31,799 nt of DNA from REEB95 sp035648735 (GCA_035648735.1 DASRKX010000058.1:1-31799); one strand, 5' to 3'. Counted from the stretch's first letter, positions 23,971 through 31,469 are shown. Numbers and translations: made by a program. Notes: generated from the letters alone by a model not told the origin.

Positions 23971-24993
23971 ATGAAGAAGATCGACATCTTTCCGCACATT
24001 TTCCCGAAGGCCTATTTCGACAAGATGGTCGAGATTGTACCGTCGAAGGATGCGATCCGACGTTGGACGAACATTCCGGTGCTGTTCGACCTGGAAAAGC
24101 GCCTCAAGATGATGGACGAGTTCGAGCAGTACCAGCAGGTGCTGACTCTCTCGATGCCGGCGATCGAATATATCGCGTCGCCGGATCAATCTCCCGCTCT
24201 GGCACGGCTTGCCAATGACGGCATGGCCGACATCTGCGAGAAATATCCGGACCGGTTTCCCGCCTGGGTCGCGTCGTTGCCGATGAACAACGTCAAGGCT
24301 TCGGTCGAGGAGATCGCGCGCGCGGTCGAGAGGCGCGGCGCGAAAGGCATCCAGATCTTCACCAATGTCAACGGCAGGCCACTCGACGATCCGGAATTCG
24401 CGCCGATCTTCGCCAAGATGCACGATTACGATTTGCCGATCTGGATGCATCCGACGCGCGGCCAGAAATTCGCCGATTACCCGGCGGAAAAAAGCTCCCG
24501 CTTCGACATCTGGTGGGTCTTCGGCTGGCCCTACGAGACCTCGGCGGCGATGGCGCGCATGGTGTTCTCGGGATTCTTCGATCGCTGGCCGCGCATGAAG
24601 CTGATCACGCATCACATGGGCGCGATGGTGCCGTTCCTCGAGGCGCGCGTCGGCATGGGCCTCGACCAGCTCGGGTCGCGCGAGGGCGCCGAGGATAATT
24701 ACCGCAAGATTATCCAGGACATGAAGGCCAAGGGCAAACGCCCGGTGGATTATTTTCGCATGTTCTACGCCGATACCGCGATCAACGGCTCGGCATCGGG
24801 CATGCAATGCGGACTCGACTTCTTCGGCATCGATCATTGCCTGTTCGGCACCGATTGTCCCTTCGATCCCGCGGGTGGCCCGCTCTTCATCCGCGAGATC
24901 ATCAAGGCGATCGATCAGCTCGGCCTGTCCGACGCCGAAAAGGAGCAGCTTTACGAGGGCAATGCGCGTCGTATGCTCAAGATACAGCGCTGA
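23971..24993 (+). CDS. Amidohydrolase-2-family protein with altered HxH metal motif
   Basis: This 340-residue TIM-barrel protein belongs to the amidohydrolase-2 group that includes ACMSD, gamma-resorcylate and 5-carboxyvanillate decarboxylases. The first strand reads DIFPH (Asp5 to His9), so the first His of the usual D-x-H-x-H is Phe7. Other family positions remain: IWMHP near residue 160, LITHHMGAM near 210-218 and LFGTDCPFDP near 290 with the catalytic Asp. The family mostly decarboxylates or hydrates hydroxylated aromatic or ring-cleavage acids. The ATG at 23971 follows AGGAGA and fits the family start; a longer frame from 23809 runs into the divergent dioxygenase gene. It is divergent from the dioxygenase and 20 nt upstream of the class II aldolase gene. 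Confidence 0.85.
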   Translation: MKKIDIFPHIFPKAYFDKMVEIVPSKDAIRRWTNIPVLFDLEKRLKMMDEFEQYQQVLTLSMPAIEYIASPDQSPALARLANDGMADICEKYPDRFPAWVASLPMNNVKASVEEIARAVERRGAKGIQIFTNVNGRPLDDPEFAPIFAKMHDYDLPIWMHPTRGQKFADYPAEKSSRFDIWWVFGWPYETSAAMARMVFSGFFDRWPRMKLITHHMGAMVPFLEARVGMGLDQLGSREGAEDNYRKIIQDMKAKGKRPVDYFRMFYADTAINGSASGMQCGLDFFGIDHCLFGTDCPFDPAGGPLFIREIIKAIDQLGLSDAEKEQLYEGNARRMLKIQR

Positions 24994-25013
24994 AAGAAGA
25001 CGCCCGGAGAAAC

Positions 25014-25748
25014 ATGACAAAAGCCGCGAAAATCCCGAACGTGTCGCGCGACCTGCTCGACGAACTGGTGCTCGGCAACCGCATCCTGTTCAACGAGAAG
25101 GTCGTCGACGGTTACGGCCATATCAGCGTGCGCCACGACGAGGATCCAAACATGTTCCTGATGTCGCGGCATTTGGCGCCGGGGCTGGTGACCGCGAAGG
25201 ACGTCGTCACCTTCGATCTAGACAGCAATCCTCTCGCCAATCCGGCTAAGCGCTATTACAGCGAGCGCTTCATCCACGGCGAAATCTACAAGCGCCGGCC
25301 CGACGTGCAGGCCGTCGTTCATTGCCATGCCCCGCCGCTCATTCCTTTCGGGGCGACACGAACGCCGCTGCAGCCGATCTATCACATGAGCGGCTTTCTC
25401 GGCGCGGGTGTTCCGATATTCGAGATCCGGGATGTCGCCGGCATGACCGACATGCTGATCCGCACGCCGCAACTCGGCGCGGCACTGGCGGAAACACTGG
25501 GCGAAAAGCCGGTCGTGCTGATGCGCGGCCACGGCGCGACCATGGTCGCGCGGAGCATCAAGCACGTCGTCTACCGCGCGATCTATTCGGCGATGAACGC
25601 CGCGCTGCAGATGGATGCGCTACGGCTCGGCACGCCGACATTCCTGTCGCGCGAGGAAGCGGAAAAAGCGGCAGTGTCCAATGACGGCACGGTGGAACGC
25701 CCATGGCTGCTCTGGGCGCGTGCCGCGATGGCGAAATCGCGGCGTTGA
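25014..25748 (+). CDS. Class II aldolase/adducin-family protein (second paralogue)
   Basis: This 244-residue protein has the zinc-site residues of the family: ERFIHGEIY (catalytic Glu), HCHAPPLIPFG (two His) and MRGHGATMV (third His). It matches the protein at 21278-22015 in length and motif order, with clear divergence between them, so the pair probably acts on related but different substrates. GGAG precedes the ATG, 20 nt after the amidohydrolase stop; the two genes form a plus-strand unit divergent from the dioxygenase. Decarboxylation of a dihydroxylated aromatic acid is the likely type of reaction (inference). Confidence 0.86.
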   Translation: MTKAAKIPNVSRDLLDELVLGNRILFNEKVVDGYGHISVRHDEDPNMFLMSRHLAPGLVTAKDVVTFDLDSNPLANPAKRYYSERFIHGEIYKRRPDVQAVVHCHAPPLIPFGATRTPLQPIYHMSGFLGAGVPIFEIRDVAGMTDMLIRTPQLGAALAETLGEKPVVLMRGHGATMVARSIKHVVYRAIYSAMNAALQMDALRLGTPTFLSREEAEKAAVSNDGTVERPWLLWARAAMAKSRR

Positions 25749-25754
25749 GCGCGA

Positions 25755-25774
25755 CCTAGTCGCCTTCGACTAGG
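25755..25774. terminator. Perfect hairpin at convergent gene ends
   Basis: An 8-bp perfect stem, CCTAGTCG/CGACTAGG, closes a CCTT loop between the plus-strand aldolase (ending 25748) and the minus-strand secreted protein, whose stop codon lies in the stem. There is no T run on either side, so it is a likely but atypical bidirectional terminator. Confidence 0.45.
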
Positions 25775-26046
25775 GCCTGACCGTCCGGCGACAGCATGAC
25801 GTTGACCGGCTGGCCGTTCTGCATGGCCTGACCGTGCCAGACATTGTCGCAGCCCTTGTGCAGCCCGCGCACTTGGCGGTAACCCGACGCTTCGAGCTTG
25901 TGCTTGGCCTGGTCGCTGGTCGATCCGTCAATGTGTTCGCCCGGCTCGCATTCGGTGGCATGGCCTTGTGCAACGGCGATGTGCGGCGCCGCGACAAGCG
26001 CCAGCAGCGCGGCGGTGGAAATGACGGAAATCATCGGAAATTTCAT
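25756..26046 (-). CDS. Small secreted PepSY-like protein under a stress promoter
   Basis: This 96-residue protein has a signal peptide (cleavage near AVAQ/G at about residue 27) and a mature part of about 70 residues. The pattern AKHKLEASGYRQVRGLHKG, then VWHGQAMQNGQPVNVMLSPDGQALVEG, resembles a PepSY-like fold (helix followed by strands with a D-x-G turn). Two Cys (33 and 66) could form a disulfide in the periplasm. A perfect EcfG-type promoter lies about 95 nt upstream. It shows the same fold pattern as the C-terminus of the protein at 4213-4743. Function unknown. Confidence 0.75.
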   Translation of the reverse strand: MKFPMISVISTAALLALVAAPHIAVAQGHATECEPGEHIDGSTSDQAKHKLEASGYRQVRGLHKGCDNVWHGQAMQNGQPVNVMLSPDGQALVEGD

Positions 26047-26140
26047 GGCGAATATCCTTTTTCGCTGCGGAGTCCGAGGTAAGAGGGAGAGCGGCTCCCG
26101 TCATGGGAAACGCTCTATCTCTCTATCTCTGTCCCATCTG

Positions 26141-26166
26141 AACGCCCGGCGCGGGTCCGGCGTTCC
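26141..26166 (-). promoter_or_regulatory. EcfG-type promoter of the small secreted protein gene
   Basis: On the minus strand GGAAC (26166-26162) and CGTT (26144-26141) are 17 nt apart. The predicted leader of about 85 nt contains two copies of AGATAGAG (26113-26128 on the minus strand). Confidence 0.68.
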
Positions 26167-26252
26167 CTGTTATTGGGCGGGGGCATGTGCGTAATATTCT
26201 TGCGCCGTTGCGCTCGGCCCAAAGCTCGCCCGTCATGTCGTATGCGAGACGG

Positions 26253-27266
26253 CTATTTCAGCCGCGCCGCCGCCTCCTTGGCGAGGCTGAGATCGGAATA
26301 TTTGCCGATATCGATCTTGGTGTTGAGGAAGCCGAGCTCCTGCTGAGTCTCGACGTTTGCCTGGAGCGCCTTGAGGTCGGGCTGCATGTCGCGGCTGCGG
26401 TAGTCGTCCTTCTTGGTGAAGACCCAGTCCTGCCACAGCGCCGGCGGCGTCTTGGTGAGCTTGGCGGCGATGGCGACGACCTCGTCGTGGTTCTTCGGGT
26501 CGAGGTACCAGCGCGCGACGCGGATGGAGTCTTCCATGAAATCCACCATCGCGGCGCGGTGCTTCTGGATGAATCCGGCCCGCGCGGTCCACACGATCAT
26601 CTGGGTCGTGCCGACGGCGTCCTTCTGCACGAACAGCGCATGCGCCTCCTTGTTGAGGTCCGGGTTGAAGGCAAAGGGCGGCACGCCCGGGATCAGATCG
26701 ACCTTGTGCGATTCCAGCATCGATTTCATGTTCGGGAAGGCGGCTTCGACGAAGGTGACGTCCTTCTTGTCGTCGAGGTGATGCTTGCGCAGCATCGCGC
26801 GCATGGCGATATCGACGGCGCTGCCGCCCGCGTTGGTCGCCACCACCTTGCCCTTCAAATCCTCGACCGTCTTGATGCCGCTGTCGTTCAGCACGAAGAA
26901 CTGATCCGAATAGTATCCGGCGACGCCGTCCTGGAAATCGTCGCCGATCACGCGTAGATCGCTGAGCCCGGCGTTCTGGATGGCGAAGGCGAGGGAGGAG
27001 TAGCCCAGATCGCCGATCTCGATCTCGCCAGCGGCGAGCGCGGTGATCATCGGCGGCGTGCCTTGGAAGCGGATCGCTTCGGTGACGTAGGATTTGCCCT
27101 GATGCTTCAGCAACTCGGGCTTTTCGAGCAGCAGCGAAGCCCAATTGGCGACCGGCACGACATAGCTGGTGCGGATCTTGACCGGATCGGCCTGCGCGGC
27201 GGATGCGGCCGTGACGGCAAGACCGGCCGCGGCGAGCGCCGCGACGGCGAAACGAATTGACCGCAT
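26253..27266 (-). CDS. ABC transporter substrate-binding protein, NitT/TauT (SsuA-like) type
   Basis: This 337-residue periplasmic protein has a signal peptide (hydrophobic core about 8-22, cleavage near AQA/D at about 26) followed by the SsuA/THI5-like fold: KIRTSYVVPVANWASLL, FQGTPPMITALAAGEIEIGDLGYSSLA and the LKGKVVATNAGGSAVD hinge. Members bind sulfonates, aromatic acids such as phthalate, or related small molecules. GGGGAGGAAAC gives a strong Shine-Dalgarno. No permease or ATPase gene lies in the window, so its partners are elsewhere. A TetR-type operator (27322-27335) in its promoter links it to the regulator and the SDR/ligase operon, suggesting it imports the same pathway's substrate. 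Confidence 0.9.
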   Translation of the reverse strand: MRSIRFAVAALAAAGLAVTAASAAQADPVKIRTSYVVPVANWASLLLEKPELLKHQGKSYVTEAIRFQGTPPMITALAAGEIEIGDLGYSSLAFAIQNAGLSDLRVIGDDFQDGVAGYYSDQFFVLNDSGIKTVEDLKGKVVATNAGGSAVDIAMRAMLRKHHLDDKKDVTFVEAAFPNMKSMLESHKVDLIPGVPPFAFNPDLNKEAHALFVQKDAVGTTQMIVWTARAGFIQKHRAAMVDFMEDSIRVARWYLDPKNHDEVVAIAAKLTKTPPALWQDWVFTKKDDYRSRDMQPDLKALQANVETQQELGFLNTKIDIGKYSDLSLAKEAAARLK

Positions 27267-27321
27267 GTTTCCTCCCCTGACTTGCCCGTTGCCGTGGTTA
27301 GGTCTTATGCGAGCGTTTTTT

Positions 27322-27335
27322 CTGAACGTGTTCGA
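27322..27335. promoter_or_regulatory. Probable TetR operator upstream of the substrate-binding protein
   Basis: CTGAACGTGTTCGA is an inverted repeat (GAAC-GT-GTTC core) that shares 12 of 14 bases with the reverse complement of the site at 28081-28094. It lies 55 nt upstream of the substrate-binding protein start, a suitable place for repression. Confidence 0.65.
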
Positions 27336-27373
27336 TCATTTGCCGCGAGTGACATTTTGTCAAGCGAGGCGCG

Positions 27374-28030
27374 TCAGCGCCTCCCGTGTTGCGGCGCCAG
27401 GCCGGTAATCAGGATGTTGAGCGTGCGCCGCAACGTGACGAGGCCTTGTTTGATCTCGGGTTCGCTGTCGTCGTTGGCAAGCCAGCGCCGGATTTCCGCC
27501 GCATAGAGGGCAAAGATGGCGTGGCCAATCACCAGATCGCTTTCGCCGGCGTCGACGCCGCCTTGCTGCTTGGCACGCCGCACCATTTCGGCGAGGTTGA
27601 CGACGATCTGCTCGCGATGGCGCTGGAAACGCCTTGCCTCGACGCCGGCGACGTAGAAGGTGAGTTCGCGCAGCATGAAACGGGCGAGGTGAGGCTGCTT
27701 GGCGAAGAAGGCATAAAATTCATGAAACGCCGCGATGAGCTGGTCGATGAACAGTGCGTTGCTCGGCTCGGCGAAGGCGCGGGCGGCGACCGCCTCGAGC
27801 TCGTCGTTGAAGATTAGGAACAGCAGGTCGCGTTTGTCGGCGGCGTAGGTGAAAAGGGTGCCGAGTCCGACGCCGGCGCGATGCGCAATCTCGCGCGTCG
27901 TCGTGTCGTCGTAGCCTTTTTCGATGAACAGCGCGCGTGCCGCGTCGCGGATCCGCTGCAGTTTTTGTGCCTTGCCGCGGGCGCGCTGTCCCTCCGGCTT
28001 GGCCGCGTCGGGCTCGATCATCGTCGGCAA
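27374..28030 (-). CDS. TetR-family transcriptional regulator
   Basis: This 218-residue regulator has the TetR helix-turn-helix near the N-terminus (about 27-75: RIRDAARALFIEKGYDDTTT, then REIAHRAGVGLGTLFTYAADK and RDLL) and an all-helical ligand-binding domain. Its gene lies between two near-identical palindromes, one before the substrate-binding protein and one in the divergent region before the SDR gene, which are its likely operators. The ligand is probably the pathway substrate or a CoA/AMP-activated product (inference). A TTG at 28030 with GGGAG nine bases upstream and an ATG at 28021 without one are both possible starts. Confidence 0.92.
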   Translation of the reverse strand: MPTMIEPDAAKPEGQRARGKAQKLQRIRDAARALFIEKGYDDTTTREIAHRAGVGLGTLFTYAADKRDLLFLIFNDELEAVAARAFAEPSNALFIDQLIAAFHEFYAFFAKQPHLARFMLRELTFYVAGVEARRFQRHREQIVVNLAEMVRRAKQQGGVDAGESDLVIGHAIFALYAAEIRRWLANDDSEPEIKQGLVTLRRTLNILITGLAPQHGRR

Positions 28031-28080
28031 CGGCTGTTTCTCCCGCAGGCGCTTGACAGCTTTTTAGCCGCAGCGCAAAA

Positions 28081-28094
28081 CTGAACACGTTCAG
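28081..28094. promoter_or_regulatory. Probable TetR operator in the tetR/SDR divergent region
   Basis: CTGAAC-AC-GTTCAG has perfect 6-bp arms around a 2-nt spacer. It lies 51 nt before the regulator's start and 41 nt before the SDR start, so it could control both genes. It repeats at 27322-27335. Confidence 0.7.
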
Positions 28095-28134
28095 AATAAG
28101 CCGGGTTTCGTTACCTCGGCAATGGGAGGGTTTG

Positions 28135-28899
28135 ATGGGCGCCGGCCGCAAAGCGGCTCTGGTTACGGGCGCGGCGAGCGGCATCGGCGCCGCCGCGGTG
28201 CTCGCCCTGGCCCGGGCGGGCTATGACGTCGCCATCAATTACAGCCGCAGCGACGGGCCGGCGCGGGAAACCGCCGCTGCGGCGGAGAAACTCGGGGCGG
28301 CGACGCTGCTATGTCGCTGCGATGTCGCCGATGATGCGGCGGTGCGCGTCATGCTGAAGCAGGTCGAGGCCAAGTTCGGCAAGCTCGACGCGCTTATCAA
28401 TAACGCCGGCACCACCACCGAGGTGAAGCCAAAGGATTTCGAGGCAATGACGGCGGAAGAATGGGACCGGGTCTTCGCCGTCAACGTGCGCGGCATATTC
28501 CAAGTGACGCGGGCAGCACTGTCGCTGCTGCGGAAATCGCCGCATCCGTCGATCGTCAATACCGCCAGCATCGTCGGCTTGCGGCCGGGGCCGCAGCCGC
28601 TGCCTTACGCCGCGAGCAAGGCGGCGGTCATCAATCTTACGAAGACGCTCGCTCTCAACCTCGGTCCGGAAATCCGCGTCAACGCCGTCGCCCCCGGCTG
28701 GATGGAGGGCGACTGGATGAAGCGCATGCTCAAGGAAAAATACGACGACTTGATGGGGCGGCGTGCCAAGGCGACGCCGTTGAAGCGCGTCGTCACTGCC
28801 GAGGACGTCGCCGAGACCATGCTGTCGCTGATCGAGGGCAATCGCTTCGTCACCGGTGAGATCATCGTCATCGATGGCGGCTTCGCGAGTTCGACCTGA
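28135..28899 (+). CDS. Short-chain dehydrogenase/reductase (SDR)
   Basis: This 254-residue enzyme is a classical SDR: cofactor loop TGAASGIG (about 12-19), NNAG (about 88-91), catalytic Ser in NTASIVG and YAASK (Tyr and Lys) about residue 160, and a C-terminal G-x-I-x-V-I-DGG. An N-Y-S-R segment after the second strand, with Arg, suggests NADP(H). In this setting it may oxidise a dihydrodiol or a hydroxylated side chain; FabG-like function cannot be excluded. The ATG at 28135 follows GGGAGGG. It is first in a three-gene operon with the aryl ligase (1 nt gap) and an amidohydrolase. Confidence 0.9.
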   Translation: MGAGRKAALVTGAASGIGAAAVLALARAGYDVAINYSRSDGPARETAAAAEKLGAATLLCRCDVADDAAVRVMLKQVEAKFGKLDALINNAGTTTEVKPKDFEAMTAEEWDRVFAVNVRGIFQVTRAALSLLRKSPHPSIVNTASIVGLRPGPQPLPYAASKAAVINLTKTLALNLGPEIRVNAVAPGWMEGDWMKRMLKEKYDDLMGRRAKATPLKRVVTAEDVAETMLSLIEGNRFVTGEIIVIDGGFASST

Positions 28900-28900
28900 C

Positions 28901-30559
28901 ATGCTGTCTGGTGTCGTCCCCTTTCCGCCCGATTTCGCCGCGCGTTATCGCGCCAAGGGCTATTGGCGGGACCGCTCGCTGGCGCAAGAATTCGCCGAAA
29001 CGTGGAAAAAATTCGGCCCACGCACGGCCCTCATCGACGGTAAGCGGCGCTACGCCTACGCCGATATCGACCGGCTGACCGACAATCTGGCGCTCAATCT
29101 GCTCGAGCTGGGATTGAATCCGCTCGACCGGGTGGTGCCGACGCTGCCCAACGTCGCCGAATTCGTACTGCTTTATTTCGCGCTGCAGAAGATCGGCTGC
29201 ATCCCGGTCGCGGCGCTGGTCGCCCATCGCCATAGCGAGATCAGCCAGTTCGTCCAAATCGCCCAGGCGGTCGCCTGCGTCTATCCCGAGCGACAAGGGG
29301 ATTTCCAATTCGGGCCGATGATCGGACGCGTGGCGGCGGAAAATCCATGCCTGCGCTTCTGCATCGTGCTAGGCAACGCCGCCGCCGGCGAAATCTCGCT
29401 CGCCGAGCTGATCGAGCGGCCGGCGAAACTAGCCAAGAGCAAGCTCGCCGAGATAAACATCGACCCCACCGATCCCTGCATCTTTCAGCTATCGGGCGGG
29501 ACGACCGGTATCCCCAAGCTCATTCCGCGCAGCCATAACGACTACGCCTACAATTCCAAGACGGCGTCGCAAGTTTGTGAGGTGACCGGCGATGCGATTC
29601 TGCTGCTGGCGCTGCCGATCGCGCATAATCTGCCGCTCGCCTGTCCCGGCATCCAGGGCTTCTTCTTCAACGGCGGCACGGTGGTATTGAGCCCGACGAC
29701 GCGGCCGGAAAACGTCTTTCCGCTGATCGCCGAGCATCGCGTCACGCACATCAAGGTCGTGCCAGCGCTGCTCATCCGCCTCATCAACAGCCCGGAAGTC
29801 ACGCGTCACGACACCTCGTCGCTGCGCTACATCCAGAGCGGTGGCCAGCGGCTCCAGCCGGAAGTCCGCCTGCGCACCAGGGAGATGATCCCGACCGTCT
29901 TCGTGCAGGAGAATTTCGGCATGTCCGAGGGCATGCTGTTCTTCGTTCGCCGCGGCGATCCCGAGGACGTGCGGCTCGAGACGGTCGGGCAGCCGATCTC
30001 GCCCGACGACGAGGTGCGCCTGCTGGACGACGACGACAACGAGGTGGCCTTCGGCGAGGTCGGCGAGCTCTGTGCGCGCGGACCCTACACGCTGCGCGGC
30101 TATTATGGCGCCGCCGAGCATAACAAGAAGGCTTTCACTTCGGACGGATTCTATCGCTCCGGCGATCTGATGCGCCAACATCCCTCGGGCAGCTACATGG
30201 TCGAGGGCCGCAAGAAGGACCTCATCAACCGGGGCGGCGAGAAGATCAGCGCCGAAGAGATCGAGAATCTTATTCTGCAGCATCCGGCGGTGCAGAACGT
30301 CGCCTGTGTCGCGGTGCCCGATCCGGATCTGGGCGAGCGCCTCTGCGCCTGTGTCGTCCCGCGGAAGGGAGCTCGGCTCACGCTGCCTGAGATCGTTGCC
30401 TTCCTGGCGACGCGCGAGATCGCGAAGTTCAAGCTGCCGGAGCGGCTCGAGATCATGAGTGAGTTTCCGCTCTCGACCTTCGGCAAGGTGTCGAAGAAGG
30501 CGCTGGTCGAAGCGGTGGCGAAGAAACCAGCTGCCGCGCCAATCCGTGCCGCACGCTGA
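28901..30559 (+). CDS. Aryl-AMP/aryl-CoA ligase, DhbE/EntE-like (AMP-binding)
   Basis: This 552-residue adenylate-forming enzyme resembles 2,3-dihydroxybenzoate-AMP ligases along its length. It opens with FPPDFAARYRAKGYW, has the P-loop-like LSGGTTGIPKLIPRSHNDY (about 190-210), the IAHNLPLACPGIQG segment, the A5/A8 region (YRSGDLMRQH, then VEGRKKDLINRGGEKIS) and the catalytic Lys in GKVSKKAL near the C-terminus. The HN pair in the IAHN segment is the position where DhbE contacts the 2-hydroxyl of its substrate, so an ortho-hydroxy aryl acid (salicylate, dihydroxybenzoate) is favoured. No siderophore synthesis genes are nearby, so a degradative aryl-CoA ligase is more likely here. It lies 1 nt after the SDR stop. 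Confidence 0.9.
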   Translation: MLSGVVPFPPDFAARYRAKGYWRDRSLAQEFAETWKKFGPRTALIDGKRRYAYADIDRLTDNLALNLLELGLNPLDRVVPTLPNVAEFVLLYFALQKIGCIPVAALVAHRHSEISQFVQIAQAVACVYPERQGDFQFGPMIGRVAAENPCLRFCIVLGNAAAGEISLAELIERPAKLAKSKLAEINIDPTDPCIFQLSGGTTGIPKLIPRSHNDYAYNSKTASQVCEVTGDAILLLALPIAHNLPLACPGIQGFFFNGGTVVLSPTTRPENVFPLIAEHRVTHIKVVPALLIRLINSPEVTRHDTSSLRYIQSGGQRLQPEVRLRTREMIPTVFVQENFGMSEGMLFFVRRGDPEDVRLETVGQPISPDDEVRLLDDDDNEVAFGEVGELCARGPYTLRGYYGAAEHNKKAFTSDGFYRSGDLMRQHPSGSYMVEGRKKDLINRGGEKISAEEIENLILQHPAVQNVACVAVPDPDLGERLCACVVPRKGARLTLPEIVAFLATREIAKFKLPERLEIMSEFPLSTFGKVSKKALVEAVAKKPAAAPIRAAR

Positions 30560-30568
30560 GGGAATCCA

Positions 30569-31411
30569 ATGCGCATCATTGATCTGCACTGCTATCCCAA
30601 CACCGAGCCCTGGATCCGCTGCCAAGGGCCTTACGTCGACGCGCTAGCCAAATACTGGAACCGCAGCTGGACCTGGAAACAGGAAGACGAGGTGGTGAAG
30701 GAATTCACCGCTGCGGGTGTCGAGGCGGTGCTGGTGGCGCTCGATCTCGAAACCACGGCCAAGACGCCGCCCTGCTCGAACGATTACGTCCACGCCATGC
30801 AGCAGCGGCACAAGGACCGCATCATCCAATCCTGGGGCGCGGTCGATCCGCTGAAGGGAGAGGCGGCCATCGTCGAGGCGCGTCACGCGATCCGCGACCT
30901 CGGCATGCTCGGATTCCATTTTCATCCGATCATGGGGCACTTTGCGGTGAATGAGCGCCGGCTATATCCGCTGTGGGAAGCGATCGACGAATTGAAGGTC
31001 CCGGTGATGATCGACGTCGGCACCACCGGCATGGGCGCCGGCATGCCCGGCGGCTTGGGCGCCAAGCTGCGCCACGCGCATCCTTCGGCGATCGACGAGC
31101 TCGCCGCGGATTTTCCCAACCTCACCATCGTCGCGGCCCATCCGGGCTGGCCCTGGGTCGACGAGATGACGGCGGTGGCGCTGCACAAGGGCAACGTCTT
31201 CTGGGAGCTGTCGGGCTGGGCGCCAAAATATTTCCCCGCTGCGCTCAAGACCGATATTCGCGCGCGGCTGCAAGACAAGATCATGTTCGGCAGCGATTAT
31301 CCGAGCATTCCTCATGCGCGTCTTTTCAAGGAATGGGGCGAGCTCGGCTATGCCGACGAGGTGATGGAGAAAATCTTTCACGGCAACGCCGAGCGCGTTC
31401 TCGGCCTCTGA
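30569..31411 (+). CDS. Amidohydrolase-2-family protein with altered metal motif (second)
   Basis: This 280-residue TIM-barrel protein belongs to the same broad family as the one at 23971-24993 but is shorter. The first strand reads DLHCY (Asp5, His7, Tyr9), so the second His of D-x-H-x-H is Tyr. Other family positions are present: GFHFHPIMGHF near residue 115, VAAHPGWPW near 192 and MFGSDYPSIPH near 242 with the catalytic Asp. Related enzymes decarboxylate hydroxylated aromatic acids or hydrolyse lactones. It starts 9 nt after the ligase stop and closes the SDR-ligase-amidohydrolase operon. Whether it keeps a metal is uncertain. Confidence 0.87.
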   Translation: MRIIDLHCYPNTEPWIRCQGPYVDALAKYWNRSWTWKQEDEVVKEFTAAGVEAVLVALDLETTAKTPPCSNDYVHAMQQRHKDRIIQSWGAVDPLKGEAAIVEARHAIRDLGMLGFHFHPIMGHFAVNERRLYPLWEAIDELKVPVMIDVGTTGMGAGMPGGLGAKLRHAHPSAIDELAADFPNLTIVAAHPGWPWVDEMTAVALHKGNVFWELSGWAPKYFPAALKTDIRARLQDKIMFGSDYPSIPHARLFKEWGELGYADEVMEKIFHGNAERVLGL

Positions 31412-31419
31412 AACGAAAA

Positions 31420-31445
31420 GCGCCGCAGCGTTGCCGCCGCGGCGC
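31420..31445 (-). terminator. Hairpin terminator downstream of the cold shock gene
   Basis: A 7-bp GC stem (31420-31426 with 31439-31445) is followed, on the minus strand, by TTTTCGTTTC. This is a typical Rho-independent layout for the cold shock gene; it may also end the plus-strand operon, whose stop is at 31411. Confidence 0.65.
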
Positions 31446-31469
31446 ATCTTCGGTCGAAACGGAGCTGGT

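Noticed and set aside
23857..25020. A 387-residue minus-strand open frame opposite the amidohydrolase
   Set aside because: It is the antisense shadow of a well-supported gene in GC-rich DNA, with no recognisable motif.
26113..26128. Two copies of CTCTATCT as a regulatory repeat
   Set aside because: Only two short copies; can arise by chance. Noted only as part of the leader of the secreted protein gene.
29489..30625. A 378-residue minus-strand open frame opposite the aryl ligase
   Set aside because: Antisense shadow; composition follows the codon pattern of the ligase and no family motif is visible.
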